Source: Mesorhizobium loti (lineage in GTDB: Bacteria; Pseudomonadota; Alphaproteobacteria; Rhizobiales; Rhizobiaceae). Taken from it: DNA of 64,000 nucleotides. The position numbers and the translations under genes are program-made. Below are positions 34,842-44,228 of the stretch, in pieces. The notes below the pieces were generated by a model. It was not told where the DNA came from and did not search any database. It saw only the letters and a list, made by a program, of their open reading frames with translations. The first letter of the stretch is position 1, and each line of letters opens with the position of its first letter. Location: NCBI RefSeq assembly GCF_013170705.1, contig NZ_CP033334.1:1488001-1552000 (forward strand). Reading direction: 5' to 3'.

Positions 34842-35335
34842 GGCGTATCCGTCGGTTCGGCGGCGACCTTGGCGGTCTGCGAGGCGCGCCAGGCGTCGAG
34901 CCGCTGGGCGAGCTTGTCGTCGTTCAGTGCCAGCACGGCGGCGGCCAGGAGGGCCGCATTGGCCGCACCGGCCTTGCCGATGGCCAGCGTCCCCACTGGA
35001 ATACCGGCCGGCATCTGCACGATCGAGAGCAGCGAATCCTGGCCCGACAGCGCCTTCGATTCCACCGGCACGCCGAACACCGGCAGCGGCGTCATCGCCG
35101 CCGTCATGCCGGGCAGGTGCGCCGCACCTCCGGCGCCGGCGATGATCACCTTGTAGCCGGCGGCCTTGGCGCCCTTGGCGAATTCATAGAGCCGGTCGGG
35201 CGTGCGATGCGCTGATATGATCAGCCGTTTGTGCGGAACGCCCAGCGCCTCCAGCGTTTCGGCAGCCTGGCGCATCGTCGCCCAGTCGGACTGGCTGCCC
35301 ATGATGATGGCGACGTCGGCGCGTTGGTCGTTCAA
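34838..35335 (-). CDS. purE: N5-carboxyaminoimidazole ribonucleotide mutase
   Basis: This class I PurE of about 165 residues shows [30 protein letters not shown] and [17 protein letters not shown]. It moves the carboxyl group made by PurK. There is no suitable ATG. The TTG at 35335 is chosen because GGGGAG lies 7 bases upstream. A TTG at 35356 is the only longer option, without a ribosome site. It is first in the purE-purK operon. Confidence 0.93.
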   Translation of the reverse strand: MNDQRADVAIIMGSQSDWATMRQAAETLEALGVPHKRLIISAHRTPDRLYEFAKGAKAAGYKVIIAGAGGAAHLPGMTAAMTPLPVFGVPVESKALSGQDSLLSIVQMPAGIPVGTLAIGKAGAANAALLAAAVLALNDDKLAQRLDAWRASQTAKVAAEPTDTP

Positions 35336-35434
35336 GCTGTTGCTCCCCGGCGACAAAGGCGCGCCTTAGCGGAATTCGCGCGGGGCCGCAAGGATTTCAG
35401 GCCATCGGCCAGATGCCGACGGCCACAATCCAGG

Positions 35435-36346
35435 TCACACCGCCGCCTTGCGGAAGCGGGCGACGAAGTCGTCAAGCTCGGGCCGTTCCATGTCGGAGAT
35501 CGCCCAATAGGAGAAGGCACCGTCGCTCCATTGCACCATCGAGAAGCCGCCGGATGAAAGGTCGTCCGGCTGGGTGGTCTTGCCGCCCTGCTGCGGTTCG
35601 GCGACCAGCGTGATCAGGTGCTCGCGGTGGCGGTAGACCAGTGCCGGCACCGGCCGGCCCGATATCACCTCGACCCGGCCGCCGATCAGCGCGTAGCCGT
35701 CCTGGGCAAGGTCCGGCGCCGGTGGCGAGACGCCAATGCGGGCGTCGAGCCACGGCTTCACCGTATGGCGGTCGGACGAAACGATGTCGATCGGGCTCGC
35801 CGCAAGCAGGCTGCGGCGGTGGCCGCTGGCGACCGCCGCGGCAAAGCCGTCGTCGACGCCGCTTTGCATCACCCATTGCGTCGCGCCGCTGGCGAGCACG
35901 GCGCTGATCATGATCGACGCGGCCATGGTGCGCCAGTCGAACGAGCCGAAGCGGCGCGCTCTTGGCGATGGCCGTGCCGGGGAAGGACGTGTCCCGGCTT
36001 CCCGCCTCTGGCCGCCGGCGGAGCCCGCTATCAATCTCGGCAATGCCGACGGCGCGCCCCGCTGGGGCTCCGTCGCCTGGGCCGGCGCCTGTTGTTCGGT
36101 GCCGGCCATGCCGATCGCCGCGATGCGGGCTCGAAAGGCGTCGCTGACATCGGGGCGCGGCAAGCGGCTGACAGCGCCTTGCAAGGCGACAATGCGGGCA
36201 TGCTCGGCGGCAAGCCGGGGGTCGGCGGCGATGCGACGCTCCACGGCAAGTGCGGCTGCCGCATCAAGCTCGCCATCAACAAGGGCATGGATCATCAGTC
36301 TGATACCTTCGGGATCATTGGGCAGTCCGTCGTCATGGTTGGTCAT
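35435..36346 (-). CDS. Anti-sigma factor (transmembrane)
   Basis: This 303-residue protein begins with a short anti-sigma domain (residues 10-75, LMIHALVDGELDAAAALAVERRIAADP). A Pro/Arg-rich linker and one membrane segment (about 138-160) follow, then a C-terminal periplasmic domain. Its ATG overlaps the stop of the ECF sigma gene by 4 bases (ATGA). That pairing is diagnostic of a sigma/anti-sigma module in which the membrane protein holds the sigma factor until a periplasmic signal arrives. Confidence 0.85.
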   Translation of the reverse strand: MTNHDDGLPNDPEGIRLMIHALVDGELDAAAALAVERRIAADPRLAAEHARIVALQGAVSRLPRPDVSDAFRARIAAIGMAGTEQQAPAQATEPQRGAPSALPRLIAGSAGGQRREAGTRPSPARPSPRARRFGSFDWRTMAASIMISAVLASGATQWVMQSGVDDGFAAAVASGHRRSLLAASPIDIVSSDRHTVKPWLDARIGVSPPAPDLAQDGYALIGGRVEVISGRPVPALVYRHREHLITLVAEPQQGGKTTQPDDLSSGGFSMVQWSDGAFSYWAISDMERPELDDFVARFRKAAV

Positions 36347-37008
36347 GGCGCTCTCCCCAATTCAGATGCCAGCAGGCCGCGCGCACGCGCCAGCCTGGAC
36401 ATCACCGTGCCCATCGGCACGTCGAGCATGGCCGCTATCTCGCGATAGCTGAGGCCGTTGATATCGCGCAGCACCAGCGTTTCGCGAAATGGCTGCGGCA
36501 AGGCGGCGATCGCCGCCTCGAGCGCCGCCGTATCGGCCCTGGCGATCAGGCTCGCCTCCGGGCCATCCTCTTCCGGCAGGCTGCTGCCGTGTGCCGCCGC
36601 CATGTCGTCGAGATCGCCGAGATCGCCGACGGCCATCATGGCGCGCGGCCGGTTACGCGCCATCCAGGTGTAGGAAGTGTTGCGCACGATGGTCAGCAGC
36701 CACGCGCGGGCGTTGCCGCCGGCATAGCCTGAAATGCCGGCATGTGCCTTGATGCAGGCGTCCTGCACGACATCCTCGGCATCGGCTGCATTGCCGGTCA
36801 GCCAGCGGGCAAGCGCCAGCGCGTCGCCGAGATGCGGCAGCACCACCTGGTTGAAGCGTTCTGCCAGGGCCCTCTCGCTCAAAGCAGCACCATGATCCGA
36901 GACTCCGGGCCGTGCCGCTTCAAGATGCGACGGCGACCTTGACTTGCTCGCTGGGGCAAAGCCCCCGGAAGCAGGCAGAGCCGCCTGCCTTGCTGAAACT
37001 GAAATCAT
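36343..37008 (-). CDS. ECF-type RNA polymerase sigma factor
   Basis: This protein of about 221 residues has sigma region 2 (ALARWLTGNAADAEDVVQDACIKAH, then AWLLTIVRNTSYTWMARNRPR) and region 4 (LPQPFRETLVLRDINGLSYREIAAMLDVPMGTVMSRLARARGLL). ECF proteins lack regions 1 and 3, as here. The ATG at 37008 follows GTGAGG. A TTG at 37026 is in frame. It is coupled to the anti-sigma gene. The stimulus is unknown. Confidence 0.9.
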   Translation of the reverse strand: MISVSARQAALPASGGFAPASKSRSPSHLEAARPGVSDHGAALSERALAERFNQVVLPHLGDALALARWLTGNAADAEDVVQDACIKAHAGISGYAGGNARAWLLTIVRNTSYTWMARNRPRAMMAVGDLGDLDDMAAAHGSSLPEEDGPEASLIARADTAALEAAIAALPQPFRETLVLRDINGLSYREIAAMLDVPMGTVMSRLARARGLLASELGRAP

Positions 37009-37262
37009 CTGCCTCACCGGTGTCAAGCGCCATGGAAGAGAGACTGATGACGATCACGCGCGCCAGCGCATGGTCACGGTCGGTGCCGCAGCCATGGTCG
37101 CTGTTTTCGCATTGACGGGGCATGCCGATCTCCTCAACGCCAGCCGTGGCGTATGCTGAAGAGACCTGTCGCGGCGCCGGCTTATTCCCGTCGCGCATAA
37201 ATCCGGCTGTTCACAGTCGCGTGATCAGCCGGCGCTTCTGGAATTTTTGGTCGGCCTGGTGC

Positions 37263-38468
37263 TTAATCCGGCCAGCGCAAGACGCCGGAGGAATCCTTGC
37301 GGGCGGCTTTCATCGCATCGGCGGGACGGTCCTTCGCGGTCAGTATGGCGCGCAGGCGTTCGCCGACGATCTCGGCCTCGCCGGGATGCAGATTGCAGGG
37401 GTCGAGGAAGAAATGGCCGCGCTCGATCTCGTGGTTGCGCACAATGATCGGCGGCGAGCCCGAGGCAAGCGCCGAGGTGAGCCCGGCGGCGGTAAAGCGG
37501 CTCTCGGGCGATACGAAGATCTGCAGCCGGTCGAGCGGATTGGCTGTTGGATCTGGAATGATCTTCGCAAAGATGCCTGTTATCCCCTGCAAAGCATCCT
37601 TCCAGAGATTGAGAGCGGCCTCCTCGCGCCGGCGGATGCCGTCGTGGTCGCGCGTCTCCCAGGCTTCCAGCGCGGCCATGGTGCCGGCGATGCTTTCCTT
37701 GCCGACCTTCATGGCCCGCGCCACGCCGCGGTTCTGCAGATAGGCGGCCCGCACCAGATCCTTGCGGCCGGTGACGATGCCGCTGGTCGGCCCGCTCAGG
37801 AACTTGTGGCCGCTGTAGATGACGACGTCGGCGCCGCGCGCCAGAAAACCGCGCAGATCGTATTCGGACGCGGCATCGACGATCACCGGCACGCCCTTGG
37901 CGTGGCAGATTTCGCAGAACTCCTCCAGCGACAGCATGCCGTACTGCACGGTGTGGTGGGCGACGACATAAAGGCCCGCCGCCGTGCGTTCGTTGATCGC
38001 TTCGCGCACATGATAGTCTTGCGTCACGCTGACCGTGCCAGCGGGCACCACCTTGGCGCCGGCGACGCGGACCGACTGGTCGATCGGTGCGCCGTAGTTG
38101 ACGATGTGGCCAAGCTGGATGACGACCTCCGACTTGAGGTCGCCGGTATCATCGGGCAGACGCTCGATGGCCAGCAGGTTGGTTCCCGTCATCGCGCCGG
38201 CGATCGCCATGGTGATGCCGCTGGCGCAGCAGGCGGTGATGAAGCCGGCCTCGCCGCCAGTGAGGCGTGCGACGACGGTGCTCGCGGCGCGCTGCAGATC
38301 GTCCATCTCCACCCATTGCGAGGCCATTTCAGCCATGGCGCGGATCGCTTCCGGGACGATGATCGACGCGCCAAGCGCGGTCATGGTGCCCGAGACGTTG
38401 ATGATTGGCCTCAAGCCCAGCCGTTCGCGGATGGTGGTGTTGGAGCCGGTGGAGGAAGTGGTTTTCAT
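37263..38468 (-). CDS. SelA/DgaE-like PLP-dependent enzyme
   Basis: This 401-residue fold-type I PLP enzyme is of the L-seryl-tRNA(Sec) selenium transferase-related group. That group also contains D-glucosaminate-6-phosphate ammonia-lyase (DgaE) and YhfS-like enzymes. [19 protein letters not shown] is the conserved N-terminus, and the predicted Schiff-base lysine lies in [13 protein letters not shown]. Bacterial selenium metabolism is not suggested by the neighbours. A RidA-family gene and a complete amino-acid ABC transporter lie upstream on the same strand, so a role in eliminating ammonia from an amino acid is more likely. Confidence 0.82.
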   Translation of the reverse strand: MKTTSSTGSNTTIRERLGLRPIINVSGTMTALGASIIVPEAIRAMAEMASQWVEMDDLQRAASTVVARLTGGEAGFITACCASGITMAIAGAMTGTNLLAIERLPDDTGDLKSEVVIQLGHIVNYGAPIDQSVRVAGAKVVPAGTVSVTQDYHVREAINERTAAGLYVVAHHTVQYGMLSLEEFCEICHAKGVPVIVDAASEYDLRGFLARGADVVIYSGHKFLSGPTSGIVTGRKDLVRAAYLQNRGVARAMKVGKESIAGTMAALEAWETRDHDGIRRREEAALNLWKDALQGITGIFAKIIPDPTANPLDRLQIFVSPESRFTAAGLTSALASGSPPIIVRNHEIERGHFFLDPCNLHPGEAEIVGERLRAILTAKDRPADAMKAARKDSSGVLRWPD

Positions 38469-38493
38469 GTGAGCGGATCCTGTGGGTGGCAGA

Positions 38494-38955
38494 TCAGGCG
38501 GCGATCTCGATGACCGCTTCGATTTCGACAGTGATGTTTCCAGGCAGCGAGCCGACGCCGATGGCCGAGCGGGCATGGCCGCCGATCTTGTCAAAGACAT
38601 CGGCGAACAGATCGGAACAGCCATTCATCACCTTGGGGTGGTCGCTGAAGGTCGGCGTCGCGTTGACGAAGCCGAGCAGCTTGACGACGCGCACGATGCG
38701 GCCGAGATCGCCGGCGGCGGCATGCATGACGGCGAGCAGATTGAGCCCCGTCAGGCGCGCATGCCCGTAGGCCTGCTCGACGGTCACATCCTCGCCGACC
38801 TTGCCGGTGCAGAGCGTGCCGTCGGCGCGCAGCGGCCCCTGGCCGGACAGGAAGATCAGCCGCCCGCTCTCGGCATGGGTGACGAAGTTGGCGATCGGGG
38901 TTGGCGGCTCGGGCAGCGTCAGGCCAAGTTCGGCGAGCCGGATGTAAGGCGTCAT
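38494..38955 (-). CDS. RidA/YjgF-family protein
   Basis: This 153-residue protein is of the RidA superfamily ([43 protein letters not shown]). Canonical RidA hydrolyses enamine/imine intermediates released by PLP enzymes. The catalytic Arg of canonical RidA is not obvious, so it may belong to a divergent subfamily (Rid2-7 type). It is placed between the ABC transporter and the PLP enzyme, which suits removal of a reactive intermediate. Confidence 0.85.
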   Translation of the reverse strand: MTPYIRLAELGLTLPEPPTPIANFVTHAESGRLIFLSGQGPLRADGTLCTGKVGEDVTVEQAYGHARLTGLNLLAVMHAAAGDLGRIVRVVKLLGFVNATPTFSDHPKVMNGCSDLFADVFDKIGGHARSAIGVGSLPGNITVEIEAVIEIAA

Positions 38956-39025
38956 GGAAGAAGGCTCCCTTGGTTGGCTTCAGCCATCCGATATTCAAGA
39001 ATGAGACGGCGTCTGCCGTCCGATG

Positions 39026-39820
39026 TCAGAAATGCGAGGCGCGGAAGCGCGCCAGGAAGGTGCGGAGGCGCTCGTTGCTGGTCTCCGCCGCGAGGATCTC
39101 CTTGGGCGGACCAACAGCACTGACGCCGCCATCGGCCATGAAGACGATGCGGCTCGAGGCGTCGCGGGCAAAGGCCATTTCGTGCGTCACCATCAGCATC
39201 GTCATGCCGTCCTCGGCGAGGCTGCGCACCACGGCCAGCACCTCGCCAACCAGTTCGGGATCGAGTGCCGAGGTGATCTCGTCGAGCAACAGGATCTTCG
39301 GCTCCATCGCCACGGCGCGCGCGATGCCGACGCGCTGCTGCTGGCCGCCGGAAAGCTCCGCCGGCAGGCTGTCGGCCTTGTGGGCGAGGCCGACGCGGCC
39401 GAGCCAGTGTTCGGCGGTTTGTCGCGCCTCGGCCTGGCTCTTCCCCCGCACCTTGGTCAAGCCCAGCATGATGTTGCCGGCCGCTGTCAGGTGCGGAAAC
39501 AGGTTGAAGCTCTGGAAGACCATGCCAGTCTCGGCGCGCATCGCGGCCAAGTCGCGCTCGCTGCGGCGCTGGCGCGTTCCGGCCTCGCGATAGCCGACCT
39601 CCTTGCCGTCGATACGGATCGAGCCGCTATCGTAGCTTTCGAGGAAATTGACACAGCGCAACAGCGTGGTCTTGCCGCTGCCCGAGGGGCCGATCACGGT
39701 GACCACCTCGCCACGCTTCACCTGAAGGCTGACGGAACGCAGCACCTCGACGGCGCCGAAAGCCTTCGAGACATCGCGCACTTCGAGCAGTGCCGGATTG
39801 GCGCTTGTGGCATCGGACAT
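39026..39820 (-). CDS. Amino-acid ABC transporter, ATP-binding protein
   Basis: This 264-residue ATPase has Walker A GPSGSGKTT, the Q-loop VFQSFNLFPH, the signature LSGGQQQR, Walker B LLLDEITSALD and the switch VTHE. The ATG at 39820 (MSDATSANPALLEV) starts just before the conserved ABC strand. It serves the two permeases encoded upstream on the same strand. It belongs to the five-gene transport and catabolic cluster. Confidence 0.9.
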   Translation of the reverse strand: MSDATSANPALLEVRDVSKAFGAVEVLRSVSLQVKRGEVVTVIGPSGSGKTTLLRCVNFLESYDSGSIRIDGKEVGYREAGTRQRRSERDLAAMRAETGMVFQSFNLFPHLTAAGNIMLGLTKVRGKSQAEARQTAEHWLGRVGLAHKADSLPAELSGGQQQRVGIARAVAMEPKILLLDEITSALDPELVGEVLAVVRSLAEDGMTMLMVTHEMAFARDASSRIVFMADGGVSAVGPPKEILAAETSNERLRTFLARFRASHF

Positions 39821-39824
39821 CTTG

Positions 39825-40475
39825 CTATTCCCGAATGAAGGAGAAGCGCCGCTCGAGCCGCCGGCTGGCGAGCGAGAGCGCATAGTTGACCGCGAAATAG
39901 ATCAGCGCGCCGAGGATATAGAGCGGCATCGCCTCATAGGTGCGGCCGATGACCTGGTTGATGGCCTGCATCAAATCGGTGATGCCGAGCAGCGAGACCA
40001 GCGCGCTGCCCTTGACCGCGTCGGTGACGCCGTTGATCCACGGCGGCAGGAAGCGCCTGAAGGCCTGCGGGAAGATGACGTAGGTCAGCCGCTGGCTGAA
40101 GGTCAGCCCGATCGCCATTGCAGCCTCGGACTGTCCCTTCGGAATCGAGGCGACCGCGCCCCTGAGATATTCGATGACCTGCGCCGTCTTGAACAGGGTC
40201 AGCGCCAGCACCGCCGCCCAGAACGACGGCAGATGAAGTCCGATGGCGGGCAGGCCGTAATAGACGAAGAACATCAGCACCAGGATCGGAATGCCACGAA
40301 TGGTGTCCGAGAAGATGCGCACCGCCCAGCGCAACGGGGCGGGACCATAGACCAGGGCGACACCCAGCAGGACGCCGGCGATGAGCGACAGGACCACGAC
40401 CAGAAGCGATACCCAAAGGGTCAGGGCGAAGCCTTTGGCGAGGAAAGGCAGAGCGTAGAGGATCTGGCTCAGCAT
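39825..40475 (-). CDS. Amino-acid ABC transporter, permease
   Basis: This 216-residue membrane protein of the HisMQ family shows the motif IRGIPILVLMFFVYYGLPA and the EAA loop EAAMAIGLTFSQRLTYVIFPQA. The next gene's start lies 4 bases downstream of its stop. It forms a heterodimeric channel with the permease at 40477. Confidence 0.87.
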   Translation of the reverse strand: MLSQILYALPFLAKGFALTLWVSLLVVVLSLIAGVLLGVALVYGPAPLRWAVRIFSDTIRGIPILVLMFFVYYGLPAIGLHLPSFWAAVLALTLFKTAQVIEYLRGAVASIPKGQSEAAMAIGLTFSQRLTYVIFPQAFRRFLPPWINGVTDAVKGSALVSLLGITDLMQAINQVIGRTYEAMPLYILGALIYFAVNYALSLASRRLERRFSFIRE

Positions 40476-40476
40476 G

Positions 40477-41142
40477 TCAGCGCGCCGCCCTGAACCGGCG
40501 CTCGACCAGCCTGAGCGCAAAAAGCAAGGCGTAGCCGGTCACCAGATACATCGCCGTCGTCACCAGATAGACCTCGACGATGCGGAAGGTGTTGAAGTTG
40601 ATCCACTGGGCGCCGAAGGTGAGTTCGGGCACCGAGATGACTGAGGCGATCGAAGTGTCCTTGAACAGCGAGATGAAGGTGTTGGACAGCGCCGGCAGCG
40701 TGATGCGCAGCATGGTCGGCAGGCGCACATGGATGAGCCTTTGCCAGGGTGTCAGGCCGATGGCCTTGCCGGCATCGAGTTGACCGCGCGGGACAGCCTC
40801 TAGCCCTGAGCGAAACACCTCGACCAGATAGGCGCCGCTATAGACCGACAACGTCAGGACAAACGAGGTCGGCGCGCTGTAGGCCAGGTCGACCACGGTG
40901 GGCAGGCCGTAGAAGACAAGGTAGACCAGCAGGATCAGCGGCACGTTGCGGATGAATTCGACATAGGCTGCGATGATCGCGCGCACCACCCGCCCGGCCG
41001 AAACGTACCAGACCGCGAGCACCAGCCCGATGACGACGCCGATGGCGATCGAGATCACGGCAAGCTCGAGGCTGAGCAGCAGACCGCCCCACAATTTGTC
41101 GAAATGCCGCCAGATCAGATTGAAATTGAGGGCATAGCCCAT
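40477..41142 (-). CDS. Amino-acid ABC transporter, permease
   Basis: This 221-residue membrane protein of the HisMQ family has VEFIRNVPLILLVYLVFYGLP and the coupling loop DAGKAIGLTPWQRLIHVRLP. The frame extends upstream, but the ATG at 41142 begins the first hydrophobic helix region. The second permease gene follows 1 base after its stop. Confidence 0.87.
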   Translation of the reverse strand: MGYALNFNLIWRHFDKLWGGLLLSLELAVISIAIGVVIGLVLAVWYVSAGRVVRAIIAAYVEFIRNVPLILLVYLVFYGLPTVVDLAYSAPTSFVLTLSVYSGAYLVEVFRSGLEAVPRGQLDAGKAIGLTPWQRLIHVRLPTMLRITLPALSNTFISLFKDTSIASVISVPELTFGAQWINFNTFRIVEVYLVTTAMYLVTGYALLFALRLVERRFRAAR

Positions 41143-41215
41143 GCGTCCGCCTCGGTGTGAAGGGCGTCGGAGGAAGCAGGCGGAAGGGCGCGGAATGCCC
41201 CTTCCGCCTGCTGGG

Positions 41216-42088
41216 TCAGATGACCGGGAAACCCGGATGACGCGCCGGCGGCTCCTGGCCGAAATAGTCCTTGAAGGCGGCGTCATAGAGCGCCGATTCA
41301 TGGCCGAACATGGCAATGGTGAAGGTCTGGTTGACGAAGGTCAGCCAGTCGAGGTCGCCTTGCCGAAGCGCGGCGCCGTAGAGCATCGAATACCAGCTCT
41401 TGCCGGCGTCGAAATATTTGTCCGGATTGCGCGAGGCGAGCCAGCGCACGGTCGACAGATCGACGGCGGCTGCATCGGCGCGCTTGGATTCCAGCGCCTG
41501 CAGCACGTTGGCCTGGGTGTCGATCTGTAGCACCTGCGCCTGCGGAAGGGCGTAGTGCACGGAGCTTTCGGCGTCGACATTCTGCAGGATGGAGATGCGC
41601 GTCGCCGAACCGCCGGCAAGCAGCTTGTCGAAGGTCTTGTTCTCGGCGGTGGGAAGCGTCAGCAGGGCAACGCCTTCGACATAGTACGGCCGGGTGAAGT
41701 TGATCAGCTGCGAGCGCTGCGCCGTCATCGTCATGAATTGGATGGTGATGTCGACCTTGTTGGTGGTGACGTTGGGGATGCGCTGCGCCGGATCCTGCAT
41801 GACGAACTCGACCTTGGTCGGATCGTCGAACAGGCCCTTGGCCAGGATGCGGCCCATGGTGATGTCCATGCCGACCAGTTCGCCGGCATCGTTCTCGAAA
41901 TGCCAGGGCGCGTTGGTGCTGCCGGTGCCGACGATCAGCTTGCCGCGGTCGAGCACGGTGCGCAGCAGGCTGTCGGACGCGGCCTGGGCCGCGGCCTTCT
42001 GGGCATCTACGGTTGCCAGCACGCCGGCGGTGGCCAGTCCAGCCATTCCCAATTTCAGAAAATCACGTCTTCCGGATGTGTCGTTCAC
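41216..42088 (-). CDS. ABC transporter substrate-binding protein with Tat signal
   Basis: This 290-residue type-3 solute-binding protein starts at a GTG (42088) decided by a near-perfect AAAGGAGGT ribosome site. Its N-terminus carries a twin-arginine signal (GRRDFLKLGMAGLATAG), so it is exported folded. The binding domain shows VGTGSTNAPWHFENDAGELVGMDI. The first gene of the operon, it delivers an unknown amino acid to the permeases at 40477 and 39825. Confidence 0.88.
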   Translation of the reverse strand: MNDTSGRRDFLKLGMAGLATAGVLATVDAQKAAAQAASDSLLRTVLDRGKLIVGTGSTNAPWHFENDAGELVGMDITMGRILAKGLFDDPTKVEFVMQDPAQRIPNVTTNKVDITIQFMTMTAQRSQLINFTRPYYVEGVALLTLPTAENKTFDKLLAGGSATRISILQNVDAESSVHYALPQAQVLQIDTQANVLQALESKRADAAAVDLSTVRWLASRNPDKYFDAGKSWYSMLYGAALRQGDLDWLTFVNQTFTIAMFGHESALYDAAFKDYFGQEPPARHPGFPVI

Positions 42089-42156
42089 GGCGACCTCCTT
42101 TCGTGTTGTGTTCCCCATGCACAGGCAAGACACACGTCGGTGATTTCAAGAAAATT

Positions 42157-42198
42157 GTCTCTTACAAGAGACGCATGTATCCTGTACAAGACAGATAC
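42157..42198. promoter_or_regulatory. Predicted IclR operators in divergent promoter
   Basis: GTCTCTT-AC-AAGAGAC (42157-42172) is a perfect 7+2+7 palindrome. Next to it, GTATC-N12-GATAC (42177-42198) surrounds TGTACA. Both lie between the transporter operon (minus) and the iclR gene (plus), where IclR-family regulators bind. Confidence 0.65.
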
Positions 42199-42216
42199 TA
42201 ACACCAGGAATCGACA

Positions 42217-43005
42217 ATGCAAGATGGCAATGCCTTGGCCGTTTCGGCCGACGAAAAGACGACGGCTTCCCGCGAAAAGGGCCTCAACCGAGTGCTCGAG
42301 ATCCTGGACTTCCTGCACACGACGCAGCGCGCGATCGGCATCGGCGACCTTGCCAAGGGGGTGAACGCGCCGCGCTCGACGACCTACACGCTGGTGCGCT
42401 CGCTGGTCGACGCGGGCCTGCTGGAAATGGCCGGCGACGGCAACCGCGTCTATTTCGGCAAGAAGCTCTATCTCTATGGAATGGACTATGTGCGCGGCAA
42501 TGACCTGCTGCGGCGAGGGCGCCAGGAGGTCGACCATCTGTCGCGGGAGACCGGGGAAACCTCGGAACTGTGCATGCTGCAGAGTGGCCGCTATACCATC
42601 GTCCACTCCAGTCCCGGCACCAGGCCGTTCCGCATCAGCTCGGCCACCGGCCTGCAGATACCGTTGCCCTGGACCGCTTCGGGGCGGCTGCTTCTGGCGG
42701 GGCTGGAGCGGGCCGCGATCGAGGACATGGTGTCGCAGGACGATCTCGTGCTGCCCGATGGCCGCAAGCTGCGGCTGGATGATTTCATCGCCGACATCGC
42801 CAAGGCGCGGGTCACCGGCTACTGCGTCACCTCGGGGCTCGTCGACGCCTACACCAAATGTCTCGCCGTGCCGGTCTTTTCAGCGCCGGGCAAGGTCGAG
42901 GCGACGATGTGCCTTGTGGTTCCGATCGATACGACCGAGGAGCGGACCGAAAGTCTCATCGGCCTGCTGCGCGAACGCGCCGGCAGGCTCTCCATCGCCG
43001 GATAG
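42217..43005 (+). CDS. IclR-family transcriptional regulator
   Basis: This 262-residue protein has an N-terminal winged helix-turn-helix (residues 22-85, GLNRVLEILDFLHTTQRAIGIGDLAK and APRSTTYTLVRSLVDAGLL) and a GAF-like IclR effector domain (about 100-255). It is divergent from the transporter/RidA/PLP operon and probably represses it until a substrate or product is present. Symmetric sites in the gap support this. Confidence 0.9.
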   Translation: MQDGNALAVSADEKTTASREKGLNRVLEILDFLHTTQRAIGIGDLAKGVNAPRSTTYTLVRSLVDAGLLEMAGDGNRVYFGKKLYLYGMDYVRGNDLLRRGRQEVDHLSRETGETSELCMLQSGRYTIVHSSPGTRPFRISSATGLQIPLPWTASGRLLLAGLERAAIEDMVSQDDLVLPDGRKLRLDDFIADIAKARVTGYCVTSGLVDAYTKCLAVPVFSAPGKVEATMCLVVPIDTTEERTESLIGLLRERAGRLSIAG

Positions 43006-43038
43006 GCGAAACGTGACGAGGATCGCGCGGCCCGCGGC

Positions 43039-43242
43039 TCAAGCGATGATGTCGGGAATGATCTTGTCTTCCAGCTTCATCAGCCGGTCCTTCAGCGCCA
43101 GCTTCTTCTTTTTCATGCGCTGGATCTGCAGCGGGTCGCAATTGGTGGCGATCATCGCGTTGATCGCCGCGTCAAAATCGGCGTGTTCCTGCTTCAGCCG
43201 GGAAAATTCGAGGCGAATATCGGCCTGTTCCTGATCGGACAT
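43039..43242 (-). CDS. DUF465 (YdcH-like) small protein
   Basis: This 67-residue helical protein has the DUF465 pattern: an acidic first helix (LRLEFSRLKQEHADFDAAI-type) and the motif IQRMKKKKLALKDRLMKLED. A coiled-coil hairpin is likely. Function is unknown. It is divergent from a second DUF465 gene at 43478. Confidence 0.87.
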   Translation of the reverse strand: MSDQEQADIRLEFSRLKQEHADFDAAINAMIATNCDPLQIQRMKKKKLALKDRLMKLEDKIIPDIIA

Positions 43243-43477
43243 TCTCTACCGTCTGCACTGCGGCGCCCAAAACTGGGCCTTGTTGGGCGGGGGCGGCACT
43301 TTCTGCCACCGGCGCGCAGCCCATATCACATTTCACATTGCCGTGGAATGCTACCACGCAGCATTCGACATCACTGTCGGAAGGTGGCAAAGTGTCATTG
43401 TGCCGTCACAGAAGCGACCTGCGGTGGACGCGCCTTGGCGGCTGCAATCGAGGAAACCATGAAAGGGAGAACCAATC

Positions 43478-43657
43478 ATGTCTCTTGCATCCCATCTTGA
43501 TGAGTTGCAGCGGAAACACGGCGACATCGAACGCGAAATCGATGACGCGATGAACCACCCGTCGGTGGACGACCTCGAAATCGTGAATCTCAAGCGACGC
43601 AAGCTGGCACTCAAGGATGCGATTGAGAAACTGAAAGCGCAACCAACCACGCATTGA
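43478..43657 (+). CDS. DUF465 (YdcH-like) small protein, short paralogue
   Basis: This 59-residue frame reads MSLASHLDELQRKHGDIERE and ends with LKRRKLALKDAIEKLK, the same family pattern as the minus-strand gene at 43039. AAAGGGAG lies about 8 bases before the ATG. It is short but complete and clearly homologous to its neighbour. Function is unknown. Confidence 0.85.
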   Translation: MSLASHLDELQRKHGDIEREIDDAMNHPSVDDLEIVNLKRRKLALKDAIEKLKAQPTTH

Positions 43658-43784
43658 TGCCCGACTGACATAGCCGCCACTATGCGGTCTTGCTTGCCGG
43701 CGGCAGCCGCCGCCGGTGTAGTGGGTTTTGTTTTCCGCTCCGGGCGGCCATCATAAAAATCATATTAGGCCGAAGCCTTCTCAA

Positions 43785-43993
43785 CTTCGTCATCCCAGGG
43801 CGAAGCAGGAGCGAAGCTCCGTCGCGGAGACCCTGGGATCCATTCCGTGACCTTGGCCGAGGAGTGCAGCGGAGCATTATTCTGCGCCGTTGCGGCGCTC
43901 GGAAGTCGCGGCATGGATCCCTTGGGCTGCGGAGCAGCCCCAGGGGTCTGCGCCGCGTCGCTACGCTCCTTGCTCCGCCCGTGGATGACGAAG
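43785..43993 (+). repeat. Palindromic repeat element of about 209 bases
   Basis: The element starts CTTCGTCATCCCAGGGCG and ends with the inverted form (GCCCGTGGATGACGAAG), so it has terminal inverted repeats of about 18 bases. It contains internal palindromes such as GGAGCGAAGCTCC and paired GGATCC-containing arms. A fragment of the same family is at 26645-26665. It resembles the non-coding palindromic repeats scattered through rhizobial genomes. No gene lies in the surrounding 43658-44228 gap. Confidence 0.65.
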
Positions 43994-44228
43994 TGTGAAA
44001 CATCTCCGCCAATCGCGAAGGTATGCGGCCGTCAACGCGAGCGACCGGGTCAAAACTCCGGCGCCTGGAAACTGCTTGCGGGCTATTTCGGGGCCAGTGG
44101 CGACCTGTCGCCATTGACAAGCCATCTTTGCTCCTCCACCTCATGCCCGGACTTCAGCGCATCGGCCCCGGGGAGTGCTTGTGCGTCCGAGCGGACGCAC
44201 GGGACTTCAGAGACAAAAGGCTGCCGGC

